A stretch of DNA of 64,000 nt, from contig CAVTIS010000010.1 of NCBI GenBank assembly GCA_963734845.1, positions 1 to 64,000 on the forward strand, given 5' to 3'. This DNA is from JAKAVN01 sp963734845 (lineage in GTDB: Bacteria > Desulfobacterota > Binatia > Binatales > Binataceae). Shown here piece by piece: positions 17,997 to 26,306 of the stretch; position 1 is the first letter of the stretch, and the number at the start of each line of letters is the position of its first letter. The notes beneath the pieces were generated by a model. That model worked only from the letters and a program-made list of their open reading frames with translations. It searched no databases and had not been told where the DNA came from. Made by a program: the position numbers and the translations under genes.

Positions 17997-19532
17997 ATGA
18001 ACCGCATCTCCATCAGCAAGCTGCTGGTCGCCAACCGCGGCGAAATCGCGCTCCGGATAATTCGCAGCGCGCGTCTGCTCGGGATTGCCACCGTCGCGGT
18101 CTACTCGGACGCGGACGCCGCCGCCGCTCACGTCGCGGCAGCCGACCAGGCGCGCCTGATCGGTCCGCCCGAAGCGACCGCGAGCTATCTCAATATCGCC
18201 GCGATCATCGAGGCCGCTCGCGCCACCGGCGCCGACGCGATTCATCCCGGCTATGGCTTCCTTTCCGAGCGGCCCGAGTTCGCCCGCGCCGTCGCCGAGG
18301 CCGGGATGGTTTTCGTCGGACCGCCGGCCGACGTGATGGCGACACTGGGCGACAAAGTCGCGGCGCGGCGCCTGGCGGCGCACGCCGGAGTTCCGGTAGT
18401 ACCGGGGCTCGAGACAATAGACGATCGCGCGGCCGAGCAATTCGCCGCCCGCGTCGGATTTCCGCTGATGGTCAAGGCGGCGGCGGGCGGCGGCGGGCGC
18501 GGAATGCGGATGGTCGAGGCGCAAGCCGCCCTGGCCGAGGCACTCGCGGCGGCGTCGCGCGAGGCCCAAGCCGCTTTCGGCGACGGCCGCGTTTTCCTCG
18601 AAAAATACCTGGCGCATCCACGCCATATCGAAGTGCAGATCCTTGCCGATCAACACGGCGGGGTCGTTGTGCTCGGCGAGCGCGACTGCTCGATTCAACG
18701 GCGCCATCAGAAAATCATCGAGGAATCGCCCGCTCCGGGGTTAGACGACGGCCTGCGCTCCCGGATGTTCGAGGCGGCGCTGAAGGTTGCGCGCGTGGCC
18801 GGCTATCGCAACGCGGGCACGATGGAGTTTTTGGTCGACGGCGGCGAATTCTATTTTCTTGAGGCCAACACTCGCCTTCAGGTCGAGCATCCTGTGACCG
18901 AGATGCGTTTCGGGTGCGACCTGGTCGCCGAGCAGCTTCGACTTGCGATGGGCGAGCGCGTTAGCGAGCCGGGGGTACCGCGCGGCGCGTCTATCGAGTG
19001 CCGCATCTATGCGGAAGACGCACAGCACAACTTCCGCCCGGCCACCGGTGAGGCGCTCTATCTGAATCTGCCCGGCGGACCCGGCGTGCGCATCGATACG
19101 CATCTCATCACCGGCGCTCGGGTCACCGCGTTTTACGACGGTTTGCTGGGAAAATTGATTTGCTGGGGCGCCGACCGCGAGCAGGCGCGCAACCGGATGG
19201 CGGCGGCACTCGGCGAGTTCTCGTTGCTCGGCGTGACCAACACGGCGGCGTTCCTGCGCGACGTCATCGCCAGCGAGGCGTTTCGCGACGCACGGCTCTC
19301 GACGCGGTTCCTGGAGGAGTTCTTTCCGCGATGGAGTCCGGGGGAGGCGCAGCTCGAGAGCCTGCTGATCGCGGCGGCGATGGCTGCGGGAGGAGCGCTC
19401 GGCTCGGCGGTGGCGGGTCCATCTTCGTCGCGCGGCGCGATGAGCGACGGAGCGCGTTCGGGACGCGGCGAGCGCTCGCCGTGGGCGGAGCTTGCGGGCT
19501 TCGAGCCGTGGGGGGCGAGAGGCGGACGCTGA
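17997..19532 (+). CDS. Biotin carboxylase subunit of an acyl-CoA carboxylase
   Basis: A 511-aa biotin carboxylase: KLLVANRGEIALRIIRSAR at the N terminus, ATP-grasp loop AAAGGGGRGMR, ERDCSIQRRHQKIIEE, and EANTRLQVEHPVTEMRFGCDLV with the catalytic ligands. It adds CO2 to biotin on the carrier protein. The start is the ATG whose product begins as in homologues. After the carboxylase domain the protein runs into SPWAELAGFEPWG, the linker that in propionyl/methylcrotonyl-CoA carboxylase alpha chains leads into the biotin carrier domain. Here it stops and the carrier domain is encoded by the next gene. No carboxyltransferase gene is in the window. Confidence 0.9.
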   Translation: MNRISISKLLVANRGEIALRIIRSARLLGIATVAVYSDADAAAAHVAAADQARLIGPPEATASYLNIAAIIEAARATGADAIHPGYGFLSERPEFARAVAEAGMVFVGPPADVMATLGDKVAARRLAAHAGVPVVPGLETIDDRAAEQFAARVGFPLMVKAAAGGGGRGMRMVEAQAALAEALAAASREAQAAFGDGRVFLEKYLAHPRHIEVQILADQHGGVVVLGERDCSIQRRHQKIIEESPAPGLDDGLRSRMFEAALKVARVAGYRNAGTMEFLVDGGEFYFLEANTRLQVEHPVTEMRFGCDLVAEQLRLAMGERVSEPGVPRGASIECRIYAEDAQHNFRPATGEALYLNLPGGPGVRIDTHLITGARVTAFYDGLLGKLICWGADREQARNRMAAALGEFSLLGVTNTAAFLRDVIASEAFRDARLSTRFLEEFFPRWSPGEAQLESLLIAAAMAAGGALGSAVAGPSSSRGAMSDGARSGRGERSPWAELAGFEPWGARGGR

Positions 19533-19533
19533 G

Positions 19534-20094
19534 ATGAAACTAAAGCACCAAAGCGATGCGCGCGAGTTCGAAGTCGAACTGCTAGCCCAGAACAAACAGG
19601 ACGACGCGGATGCCGGCGGTCCGCGTGCAGTCCGCATCACTATTGATGGGCGCGAGGTCGCGGCAACTGTTGCGCCGATGCCCGATGGCAGCGCGATGGT
19701 CGAGTTGGCCGGCCGGCGCGTGCGCGTCGCGGGCGCGCGGTTGCGATCCTCGATAGTGGTAGCCGCAGGTCCATGCGCGGCCGAGTTCGTGATGGTCGAG
19801 GGGCGCGCGGGACATCGTACGGGCGGACTCGCCGCGCCAGAAGTCGACGCGCCGATGCCGGGTAAGGTGCTCAAGGTGATGGTCGCCGAAGGTCAGCCGG
19901 TCGAGCATGGCGATCCTTTGATCGTGCTCGAGGCGATGAAGATGGAGACGACGCTATATGCCGAAAGCCCGGCGATCGTGGCCAAGGTTTGCGTCGAAGC
20001 CGGGCAGATGGTCGATCACGGCGCGCGGCTGATCGAACTCAGTCCGGCGGCGACACCGGCCAGACCGCCCGAATCTCCGCCTCTAGACGACTGA
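19534..20094 (+). CDS. Biotin carboxyl carrier protein (separate carrier half)
   Basis: A 186-aa protein. Residues 1-95 resemble the BT/linker domain of acyl-CoA carboxylase alpha chains. Residues 105-178 are a biotinyl domain (DAPMPGKVLKVMV, EAMKMET) with the biotinylated Lys136. Its ATG comes one base after the biotin carboxylase stop (TGAGATG) in another frame. Together the two genes match one ordinary alpha chain of about 660 aa. The 3' end overlaps the end of the opposite-strand small gene at 20039. Confidence 0.9.
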   Translation: MKLKHQSDAREFEVELLAQNKQDDADAGGPRAVRITIDGREVAATVAPMPDGSAMVELAGRRVRVAGARLRSSIVVAAGPCAAEFVMVEGRAGHRTGGLAAPEVDAPMPGKVLKVMVAEGQPVEHGDPLIVLEAMKMETTLYAESPAIVAKVCVEAGQMVDHGARLIELSPAATPARPPESPPLDD

Positions 20095-20275
20095 GCCACT
20101 GATTGAAGTCGGCGTCGCGGTCGACCACGATTTCGAGCTTGCCGGGGCTGAGCTTGCGCACGCGGCTGGGATGCTCAGTGCGGAGCGGGATCACCAGCGC
20201 CTCGCGCGAGATTCCAAGCGCGTCGGTCACGATGAAAATGCGCTCGATTTCAGCCAGTCCAACCGCTTTGAGCAA
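20039..20275 (-). CDS. Small conserved-looking protein, 78 aa
   Basis: Starts at TTG 20275 with a very strong ribosome site (GGAGG, 7 bases away), identical in context to that of the divergent cold-shock gene. The sequence looks like a folded strand-helix domain (IERIFIVTDALGISREALVI; GKLEIVVDRDADFNQWLSRL). I do not recognise the family. Its 3' end overlaps the carrier-protein gene by 56 bases tail to tail. Confidence 0.55.
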   Translation of the reverse strand: MLKAVGLAEIERIFIVTDALGISREALVIPLRTEHPSRVRKLSPGKLEIVVDRDADFNQWLSRLEAEIRAVWPVSPPD

Positions 20276-20369
20276 GATGCGTCCTCCGCCCTCACGAGAC
20301 CCCTCTTTACATACGGTGCGGCTGGCCTAAGCTCAACTCCAGGGGCGACGGCCCCGCGCGGAGGACGCT

Positions 20370-20573
20370 GTGTTCGGCACGATTAAAAAAGTGATCAAGG
20401 ACAAGGGCTTCGGCTTCATCACGCCCGACGACGGCACCGATGAAGTCTTCTTCCATCGCTCGCGGCTTTCGCCCAAGGTCTACTTCGAGGACCTGCGCGA
20501 GGGCGACCAGGTGCAGTTCGACGTGCGCCCCGGCGACAAGGGGCCGCAGGCGTTCAATCTGCGCCTGCGTTAG
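20370..20573 (+). CDS. Cold-shock (CspA-family) nucleic-acid-binding protein
   Basis: A 67-aa OB-fold protein with RNP1-like KGFGFITPDD and RNP2-like VFFHRS, ending GPQAFNLRLR. It binds single-stranded RNA or DNA and melts mRNA structure. GTG start at 20370 with GGAGG 5 bases upstream. The intergenic stretch 20276-20369 must carry promoters for this gene and its divergent neighbour. Length normal for CspA. Confidence 0.93.
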   Translation: MFGTIKKVIKDKGFGFITPDDGTDEVFFHRSRLSPKVYFEDLREGDQVQFDVRPGDKGPQAFNLRLR

Positions 20574-20614
20574 CCGCTCCTCGCGATGACGTGGGATGGT
20601 GATATAATTTTTCA

Positions 20615-21112
20615 GTGTCCGCAAAAGAGCATCATCACCATGGCCACAAGGCTCTCAAGGTGGGCGTGCTGACCGCGAGCGATTCGCGCAGCGCCGAAAC
20701 CGACGAGAGCGGCCGCCTCATCCGCGACCTCCTGACCGCGGCCGGCCATCGCGTTGAGTACTACGAGGTCCTGCCCGACGATCCCGCACGGATTCGCAGG
20801 GCTCTGCTTGACCATCTGCAGACCCTGGACGCCGTCATCGTCAACGGCGGCACCGGAATTGCGGCGCGCGACTCAACGATAGAAGCGGTACGCGTGCTGC
20901 TCGACAAGGAACTCGAAGGCTTCGGCGAATTGTTCCGCTATCTTTCGTATCAAGAGATCGGATCGGCGGCTTTTTTGAGCCGGGCCGTAGCGGGAATCGC
21001 AGCCGGCAAAATCGTCGCCTCGCTGCCCGGCTCGCCTGACGCCTGCCGGCTCGCGATGGAGAAGCTGCTCCTCCCCGAGCTTGGCCACATGGCGCATTTG
21101 CTGAAGCTCTGA
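20615..21112 (+). CDS. moaB: MoaB/MogA-family molybdenum cofactor protein
   Basis: A 165-aa protein with VGVLTASDSRSAETDESG, VNGGTGIAARDSTIEAV and SLPGSPDACRLAM, the MoCF-binding motifs of MoaB/MogA. It adenylylates molybdopterin or supports that step. The N terminus has a His run (HHHHGH) that could bind metal. GTG start at 20615. It lies directly before a MoaD-MoaE fusion, so the two form a small molybdenum cofactor cluster. Confidence 0.88.
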   Translation: MSAKEHHHHGHKALKVGVLTASDSRSAETDESGRLIRDLLTAAGHRVEYYEVLPDDPARIRRALLDHLQTLDAVIVNGGTGIAARDSTIEAVRVLLDKELEGFGELFRYLSYQEIGSAAFLSRAVAGIAAGKIVASLPGSPDACRLAMEKLLLPELGHMAHLLKL

Positions 21113-21140
21113 AGGGGCCACGAATCGCAGACGAAGGTTG

Positions 21141-21860
21141 ATGAATCGAATCACCATAAAACTGTTTGCGACGTTGCGCGAGCGCGCCGGCGCTTCCGAG
21201 CTAAGCCGCGAATTTCCCGACGGCGCGACGGTCGCGCAGATGTGGCAGCGCCTGGCCGAAGAGTTCCCCGCACTCAAGGGCCATCGCGATTCCGTCGGCT
21301 TCGCCGTCAACCAGGAATACGTGCAGGACGACTATCGTCCGCGCCCAGGCGACGAGGTTGCGTTCATCCCGCCCGTAAGCGGCGGCGCCGGACCGTCGCA
21401 CGATCCGAAATGGATCGGTCCGGTAATGATTGGCCGCGCACCAATCGACGTGTCCGCGCTGGAACGCGCCGTCGCCGATCCTCACGCCGGCGCGATCGTC
21501 ACCTTTGCCGGGACCACGCGCGCCGACAACGCCGGCCGCAATGTGATCCGCCTGGAGTACGAGGCCTACGAGCCGATGGCGCTCAGCGAGATGCGCCGGC
21601 TCGCGGGCGAGGCGGGCGAGCGATGGAAGATCGTGCGTATCGCCATAAGCCATCGCATCGGCCTGGTCGATATCGGCGAGACCTCGGTAGCGATCGCGGT
21701 CTCGGCGGCGCATCGCGCGGAAGCCTTCGAGGCCTGCCGCTTCGCGATCGATCGGCTGAAGGAAGTCGTGCCGATCTGGAAGAAGGAACACTTCGAGGGC
21801 GGCGAAGTGTGGATCGGCTGCCAAACCTCGCATCCGCCCGCCCCCGGCCACGCCCATTGA
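21141..21860 (+). CDS. Fused molybdopterin synthase, MoaD-MoaE
   Basis: A 239-aa fusion. Residues 1-82 are MoaD (ubiquitin-like; FATLRERAGASEL, ending VAFIPPVSGG). After the linker AGPSHDPKWIGP comes MoaE from about 94 on (AIVTFAGTTRADNAG, LEYEAYEPMA, PIWKKEHFEGG with the catalytic lysines). MoaD must carry a thiocarboxylate on its C-terminal glycine, here Gly82, which is internal. The MoaX fusion of Mycobacterium tuberculosis is known to be cleaved after its diglycine, so the same is likely here. TTG 21138 and ATG 21141 are both possible starts. Confidence 0.9.
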   Translation: MNRITIKLFATLRERAGASELSREFPDGATVAQMWQRLAEEFPALKGHRDSVGFAVNQEYVQDDYRPRPGDEVAFIPPVSGGAGPSHDPKWIGPVMIGRAPIDVSALERAVADPHAGAIVTFAGTTRADNAGRNVIRLEYEAYEPMALSEMRRLAGEAGERWKIVRIAISHRIGLVDIGETSVAIAVSAAHRAEAFEACRFAIDRLKEVVPIWKKEHFEGGEVWIGCQTSHPPAPGHAH

Positions 21861-21999
21861 TGATACGGATCGGGATTCGGCCCGCGATCCGGTTGATGTA
21901 CATTACTATAGCGGGCGCGATACTCGCCCGGCGGTCAGCGGAAAGGGAGCGGAAAGCGAGATTGACCGCTCGGCCAGTATCCGTTAATCAGGAGCCCTG

Positions 22000-22941
22000 A
22001 TGTCTCTCAGTCACCATCACGTCGAAAAAATAATCCTCGCCGAGCCACGCGGCTTTTGCGCCGGCGTCGACCGCGCGGTCGAGGCCGTGCGCGGCGCGCT
22101 CCGCACTTATGGCCGTCCGCTCTACGTACGCCATCAAATCGTGCACAACCGGTTCGTGCTCGAAGCGCTGGTGGAGGAGGGCGCGATTTTCGTCGAAGAT
22201 CTCGCCGAGGTGCCTGAGGGACAGCGCGTGATCTTCAGCGCCCATGGCGTCGCGCCGAGCGAATGGGATCGCGCGCGCGACCGCGGGCTCCGCGTGATCG
22301 ACGCCACCTGCCCGCTGGTCACCAAGGTGCATCTAGAGGTCGAGCGCTACGCGCGCGAAAACCGCAGCGTCATCCTGGTCGGCCACGCCGGCCACGAGGA
22401 GGTCAAAGGCACGCTCGGCGTCGCGCCCGGCCGCGTGCTGCTGGTCGGCAGCGTGCAGGAGGCGGAGGTGGCCGAGGTTCCCGACCCTGAGCGCGTGGCG
22501 GCGGTGACCCAGACCACGCTCAGCGTCGACGACACGCGCGAAATCATGGAAACGCTCAAGCGCCGCTTTCCAGCCATCGTCGCGCCCAAGACCGACGACA
22601 TCTGCTACGCGACCCAGAACCGCCAGAACGCGGTCAAGGAGCTGGTCGAGCAGAGCGACGCGATTTTGGTGGTCGGCTCCAAGCAGAGTTCCAACGCCAA
22701 CCGCCTGGTCGAGGTTGCGCGGATGCGCGGGGCGCGCGCGTTCCTGGTGGATTCGCTGGCCGACGTGCGCGCCGACATGCTCGAAGGCGTGCGCGCGCTC
22801 GGCGTCACCGCCAGCGCGTCATCTCCCGAATGGCTGGTCGAGCAGATAATCGGCGCGTTTGCCAATAATGGAGCCTCGGTGGAACTGTTGAGCGTGGCCA
22901 AGGAGCGCGTGCATTTCCCGCTACCAATGCCAGCCGATTAG
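22000..22941 (+). CDS. ispH: 4-hydroxy-3-methylbut-2-enyl diphosphate reductase
   Basis: A 313-aa protein catalysing the last step of the MEP isoprenoid pathway (HMBPP to IPP/DMAPP) with a Fe-S cluster. The three cluster cysteines are Cys20 (EPRGFCAGV), Cys104 (DATCPLV) and Cys202 (DDICYATQNRQ); the acid motif TQTTLS is also present. Length is standard. The MEP partner ispD is encoded at 47671-48360. The gene is 24 bases upstream of a deoxynucleoside kinase. Confidence 0.95.
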   Translation: MSLSHHHVEKIILAEPRGFCAGVDRAVEAVRGALRTYGRPLYVRHQIVHNRFVLEALVEEGAIFVEDLAEVPEGQRVIFSAHGVAPSEWDRARDRGLRVIDATCPLVTKVHLEVERYARENRSVILVGHAGHEEVKGTLGVAPGRVLLVGSVQEAEVAEVPDPERVAAVTQTTLSVDDTREIMETLKRRFPAIVAPKTDDICYATQNRQNAVKELVEQSDAILVVGSKQSSNANRLVEVARMRGARAFLVDSLADVRADMLEGVRALGVTASASSPEWLVEQIIGAFANNGASVELLSVAKERVHFPLPMPAD

Positions 22942-22965
22942 CGCGGTTGCCGAGACGGCGGCCCG

Positions 22966-23607
22966 ATGAGGCGGGGCGGCGGCTATATCGCGATTGAAGG
23001 GCCGATCGGCGTCGGCAAGACCAGCCTCGCGCAGGCGCTGGGGCTGAGACTCGGCGCGCGCATCGTGCTCGAGGACACCGACAGCAATCCATTCATCGCG
23101 CGCTTCTACCAGGACCCTGAAAAGTACGCCTTTGCGGTCCAGCTCTACTTCCTGCTGACTCGTTACAACCAGCAGCGCCAGCTCGCCCAGCAGGATCTTT
23201 TTGCCCAGGCGACCGTGACCGACTACCTGCTCGCCAAGGATCGCATCTTCGCCCGGCTCAACCTCGACCCCGACGAACTGGTGCTTTACGAGGGCGTCTA
23301 CCGTCTGCTCGACGGACAGCTCGCCAAGCCCGACCTGGTGGTTTACCTCCGCGCCCGCGTGGAGGTCCTCGCCGAGCGGCTGCGCAAGCGCAACCGCACC
23401 TTCGAGCGGCATATCAGCCTGGAGTATCTCGAGTCCGTCTCAGCCGCATACCGCGACTTCTTTTTCTACTACGACGAGACGCCGCTGTTGGTAGTCGATA
23501 GCTCCGAGATAGACTTCGTCGCCGACCCGGACGATCTTGAAGATCTGCTGCGCGAAATAGATCGCACCAGCACGGGATCGCACTACTACGTTCCGCGCAA
23601 AGGTTAA
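22966..23607 (+). CDS. Deoxynucleoside kinase (dAK/dGK family)
   Basis: A 213-aa kinase with P-loop EGPIGVGKTSLA, an LEDTDSNPFIARFYQDP substrate segment, TVTDYLLAKDRIFA (the DRS-like motif) and LRARVEVLAERLRKRNRTFE with the arginine lid. It phosphorylates deoxynucleosides for salvage; whether adenosine or guanosine is preferred cannot be read. It follows ispH closely and may be co-transcribed. Confidence 0.88.
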   Translation: MRRGGGYIAIEGPIGVGKTSLAQALGLRLGARIVLEDTDSNPFIARFYQDPEKYAFAVQLYFLLTRYNQQRQLAQQDLFAQATVTDYLLAKDRIFARLNLDPDELVLYEGVYRLLDGQLAKPDLVVYLRARVEVLAERLRKRNRTFERHISLEYLESVSAAYRDFFFYYDETPLLVVDSSEIDFVADPDDLEDLLREIDRTSTGSHYYVPRKG

Positions 23608-23657
23608 CGCCGCGAAAACACTTGTTCTTCGAAGAACGATATCTGTTGTACGGCAAA

Positions 23658-23951
23658 TTATCCCGCGTAAGCTTTGAACGCTTCTTCGATCTGCGATGCC
23701 AGTTTGAAGTCCTTCTCCGTCACCCCGCCCTGGTCATGCGTGGAGCAGCTGAAAGTGACGCGAGTGTAGTTTATCTTCACGTCGGGATGATGGTCGGCCG
23801 CCTCGGCCATCTCGGCCACGCCGTTTAAAAATTTGATTCCATCCATGAATTCCTTGAAGCGGTAGAGCTTGCTGATGGCGCCGTCCTTGAATTCCCATCC
23901 GGGCAGCGCACTCAGCCGCCGCTCTATTTCGGCCTGTTCGAGCTTCGCCAT
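23658..23951 (-). CDS. 4a-hydroxytetrahydrobiopterin dehydratase (PCD/DCoH)
   Basis: A 97-aa protein with the family signature EAADHHPDVKINYTRVTF (catalytic His pair) and a late STHDQGGVTEKD. It dehydrates pterin-4a-carbinolamine formed by aromatic amino acid hydroxylases, and many bacteria carry it without such a hydroxylase nearby, as here. ATG 23951 has a GAGG ribosome site. Length normal. Single gene on the minus strand. Confidence 0.92.
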   Translation of the reverse strand: MAKLEQAEIERRLSALPGWEFKDGAISKLYRFKEFMDGIKFLNGVAEMAEAADHHPDVKINYTRVTFSCSTHDQGGVTEKDFKLASQIEEAFKAYAG

Positions 23952-24072
23952 ACGGACGTCCTCCTCGGTGCATCTGAGTAACGAGTCTACTCGCGTTGCG
24001 CGCCGGTCTGACTCATATTAGACAACAGCCGGCGCAGACGCGCCAAACGCTCGCCTGCAGCGAAGAGATGCG

Positions 24073-24510
24073 ATGAATCAGCGCAATTCAATCAAGATGA
24101 CACCGGAACAGGCGCTCGCCTACCTCGCCTCGCGTCATAGTTGCGCGCTCGCGACCAACGGCCACGACGGTTATCCGCACGTCGTGGCCATGTGGTATAC
24201 CGTCAAGGACGGCGCGATCATGATGACGAGTTATGCCCGCGCGCAGAAAATCGTGAACTTAAGACGCGACCCGCGCGCCACCGTGCTGGTCGAGAGCGGT
24301 GCCACTTACAAGGAACTCGCCGGCGTAATGGTCCGCGGCCGGGTCGAGCTGATCGACGGTCCAGCAGCACTCGCCGATATTCTGAGGCTCACCGGCGCAG
24401 ACCCGAACAATCCGGCGGCGGTGCGCCGCGTGCAAAAGCGGGTCGTGATGCGGTTTAAGCCGGAGCGCTGGGCCAGCTGGGACCACTCCAAAATTGTGGG
24501 TGACTATTGA
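24073..24510 (+). CDS. Pyridoxamine-5'-phosphate-oxidase-like flavin/F420 protein
   Basis: A 145-aa split-barrel protein: CALATNGHDGYPHVVAMWYTV, the binding loop MTSYARAQKIVNLRRDPRA, and a C-terminal FKPERWASWDHSK, a pattern of the FMN- or F420-dependent PPOX class (TIGR03618-like). With an LLM-type oxidoreductase 3 kb away, F420 use is plausible but not shown. It starts the short plus-strand block leading to the MaoC pair. Confidence 0.8.
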   Translation: MNQRNSIKMTPEQALAYLASRHSCALATNGHDGYPHVVAMWYTVKDGAIMMTSYARAQKIVNLRRDPRATVLVESGATYKELAGVMVRGRVELIDGPAALADILRLTGADPNNPAAVRRVQKRVVMRFKPERWASWDHSKIVGDY

Positions 24511-24565
24511 TGGGGGCGCGCACGGCTCGCACTGGCTGACATAAAGGCAAACGAGGACTTCTGCG

Positions 24566-25015
24566 ATGGCGAACAAGTACGTGACCGATGAGGTGCGCAA
24601 GCAGATCGGGATGCAGAGCGAGGCGCGGGTGGTCGAAGTCGAGCGCGGTGCGATCCGGCGCTTCGCCGAGGCGATCGGCGATCCTGACCCGCTGTTCAAC
24701 GACGAGGCCGCCGCGCGCAAAACCCGCTTCGGCGGGATGATCGCGCCGCCGACCTTCTGCCGCTCGCTCGGCGCGGCAATTCCGGAAATCAAGATCGGGA
24801 TGGGCGAGTTCCGCGGCCTCGACGGCGGCTCGGAGTGGGAATATTTCGAGCCGATTCGCCCCGGCGATCGAATCAGCGTGGTTTCCAAGATCGCCGACAT
24901 CCGCGAGAGCGCGGGCCGGCTCGGCGCGATGGTCTTCATCACGGTCGAGACCAGCTACACCAATCACTACAATCAGCTCTGCGCCTTGCAGCGCTCGACC
25001 GTGATCCGGTACTGA
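24566..25015 (+). CDS. MaoC-like dehydratase, FAS1-type N-terminal hot-dog domain
   Basis: A 149-aa single hot-dog domain with RRFAEAIGDPDPLFNDEAAA and RFGGMIAPPTFC, as in the MaoC_dehydrat_N/FAS1-like family. Such proteins often lack the catalytic Asp-His pair and form a heterodimer with a catalytic MaoC partner; the next gene supplies one, 35 bases downstream. The pair would hydrate enoyl-CoA or dehydrate 3-hydroxyacyl thioesters, like mycobacterial HadA-HadB. Confidence 0.85.
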   Translation: MANKYVTDEVRKQIGMQSEARVVEVERGAIRRFAEAIGDPDPLFNDEAAARKTRFGGMIAPPTFCRSLGAAIPEIKIGMGEFRGLDGGSEWEYFEPIRPGDRISVVSKIADIRESAGRLGAMVFITVETSYTNHYNQLCALQRSTVIRY

Positions 25016-25050
25016 GCCGCCCGCGGGACCCGGCGAGGGAGAAATCGAAG

Positions 25051-25491
25051 ATGGCGAAGCAGACTTACTGGGAAGACGTCGAAGCCGGATCGGAAGTGCC
25101 GGCGCTGGAGAAGAATCCCACCACCCAGCAACTCGTCAGATACGCAGGCGCGTCGGGCGACTTCTACCAGATTCACTACGACAAGGATTTCGCGCTCAAC
25201 AACAACCTGCCCGGCGTGATCCTGCACGGCGCGCTAAAAAACGGGTTCCTGGGCCAAATGATGACCGACTTCGCCGGCCACGAGGGATGGTTGCGCAAGC
25301 TCGCGGTGCAGTATCGCGGGATGGATCAGCCGGGTTCCCAGGTGATGTGCAAAGGGAAGGTCGTAAAGAAATACGCCGCCGGAAATGAGCACCTGGTCGA
25401 TTGCGAAATCTGGCTGGAAAACGCCAAGGGCGAGAAAACCACGATCGGCAGCGCCACCGTGATGCTGCCCTCGCGCGAAGGGGCGCGCTAA
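25051..25491 (+). CDS. MaoC-family enoyl-CoA hydratase/dehydratase (catalytic partner)
   Basis: A 146-aa hot-dog protein with the R-hydratase motif GASGDFYQIHYD; Asp37 and His42 are the expected catalytic pair, followed by PGVILHGALKNGF. It presumably dimerises with the protein encoded just upstream. ATG 25051 follows GAGGGAG. Context with ETF and its quinone oxidoreductase fits acyl-CoA metabolism, although the exact substrate is unknown. Confidence 0.88.
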   Translation: MAKQTYWEDVEAGSEVPALEKNPTTQQLVRYAGASGDFYQIHYDKDFALNNNLPGVILHGALKNGFLGQMMTDFAGHEGWLRKLAVQYRGMDQPGSQVMCKGKVVKKYAAGNEHLVDCEIWLENAKGEKTTIGSATVMLPSREGAR

Positions 25492-25513
25492 CAGCGACGC
25501 GAAAGCGCCCACG

Positions 25514-26272
25514 ATGCCGATGCGGCGTGAATTTCCCGCACGTACGATAGAAGCCGAAGATGTAAGGCTCCGCCGGGTCGATCCGCACTACACCAAGAGC
25601 CTCATCCGGCTGCTCGCCGCTCACGCGTTAGCCGAGAAACTGACCGCGCTCGGCTATCAGCGCGCTTTGGAAACGGTCACCAATGAATCGCTTCGTCCGG
25701 TGATCGAAAAAAATCTGGCCGAAGAACGCCGCCACGCGGCCCTCGTTTACAGGGCGCTGCGCGACATCGGCGTCTCCCAGGAAGAGGCCGACCGCGCGAT
25801 GATCCCGGCGCTCAAGGCGCCGTCGTTCGAAGCGCCGCTGCGCTTCGCCAAAAGCCCGGCCGGCGAACTGGACCTCCTGATGGCTTCGCTCAGCCTCGAC
25901 ATGACCGGGCTCCTGATGATCGGCATCAACTACAAGGACTCCAGCTACGCGCCGCACGCGCGCACCGCCGATCGCATCCTGGACGAGGAGGCCGAGCACC
26001 AGGTATTCGCGTTGGGCGAGCTCGCGAGCGCAGTCGATCGTTCCGGTCCCGAGGCCGTGGCCGCGGCGCTCAGGCAATGGCTGCCGGCGGCGGCCAACTT
26101 TTTCGGCCCGCCCGGCAGCGGCTTCGGTTACGATTGCATACGTTTCGGGCTGAAGGCGCGCGACAATGGCCAGCTGACGGAGCTGTATCTCTCGATGCTT
26201 GAGCGGCGGCTCGCCAACGTGGGCCTCGCGATGCCGCGGTTGACGCCCGGCTACCCGCACACCCTGATCTAG
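25514..26272 (+). CDS. Ferritin-like di-iron protein of the PaaA/PaaC family
   Basis: A 252-aa mostly helical protein resembling phenylacetyl-CoA oxygenase subunits (PF05138). Candidate metal ligands are Glu41, Glu71-x2-His74 (EERRHAAL) and Glu159-x2-His162 (DEEAEHQVF), the usual paired ExxH pattern. No other paa subunits are nearby, so it is not part of a complete phenylacetyl-CoA epoxidase. It follows the MaoC pair by 22 bases; an oxygenase or oxidase acting on an acyl-CoA is a fair guess, not a proven one. Confidence 0.72.
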   Translation: MPMRREFPARTIEAEDVRLRRVDPHYTKSLIRLLAAHALAEKLTALGYQRALETVTNESLRPVIEKNLAEERRHAALVYRALRDIGVSQEEADRAMIPALKAPSFEAPLRFAKSPAGELDLLMASLSLDMTGLLMIGINYKDSSYAPHARTADRILDEEAEHQVFALGELASAVDRSGPEAVAAALRQWLPAAANFFGPPGSGFGYDCIRFGLKARDNGQLTELYLSMLERRLANVGLAMPRLTPGYPHTLI

Positions 26273-26306
26273 CGTTCCATGCGCTCTTTCGCGCTACCAT
26301 TGAGCG

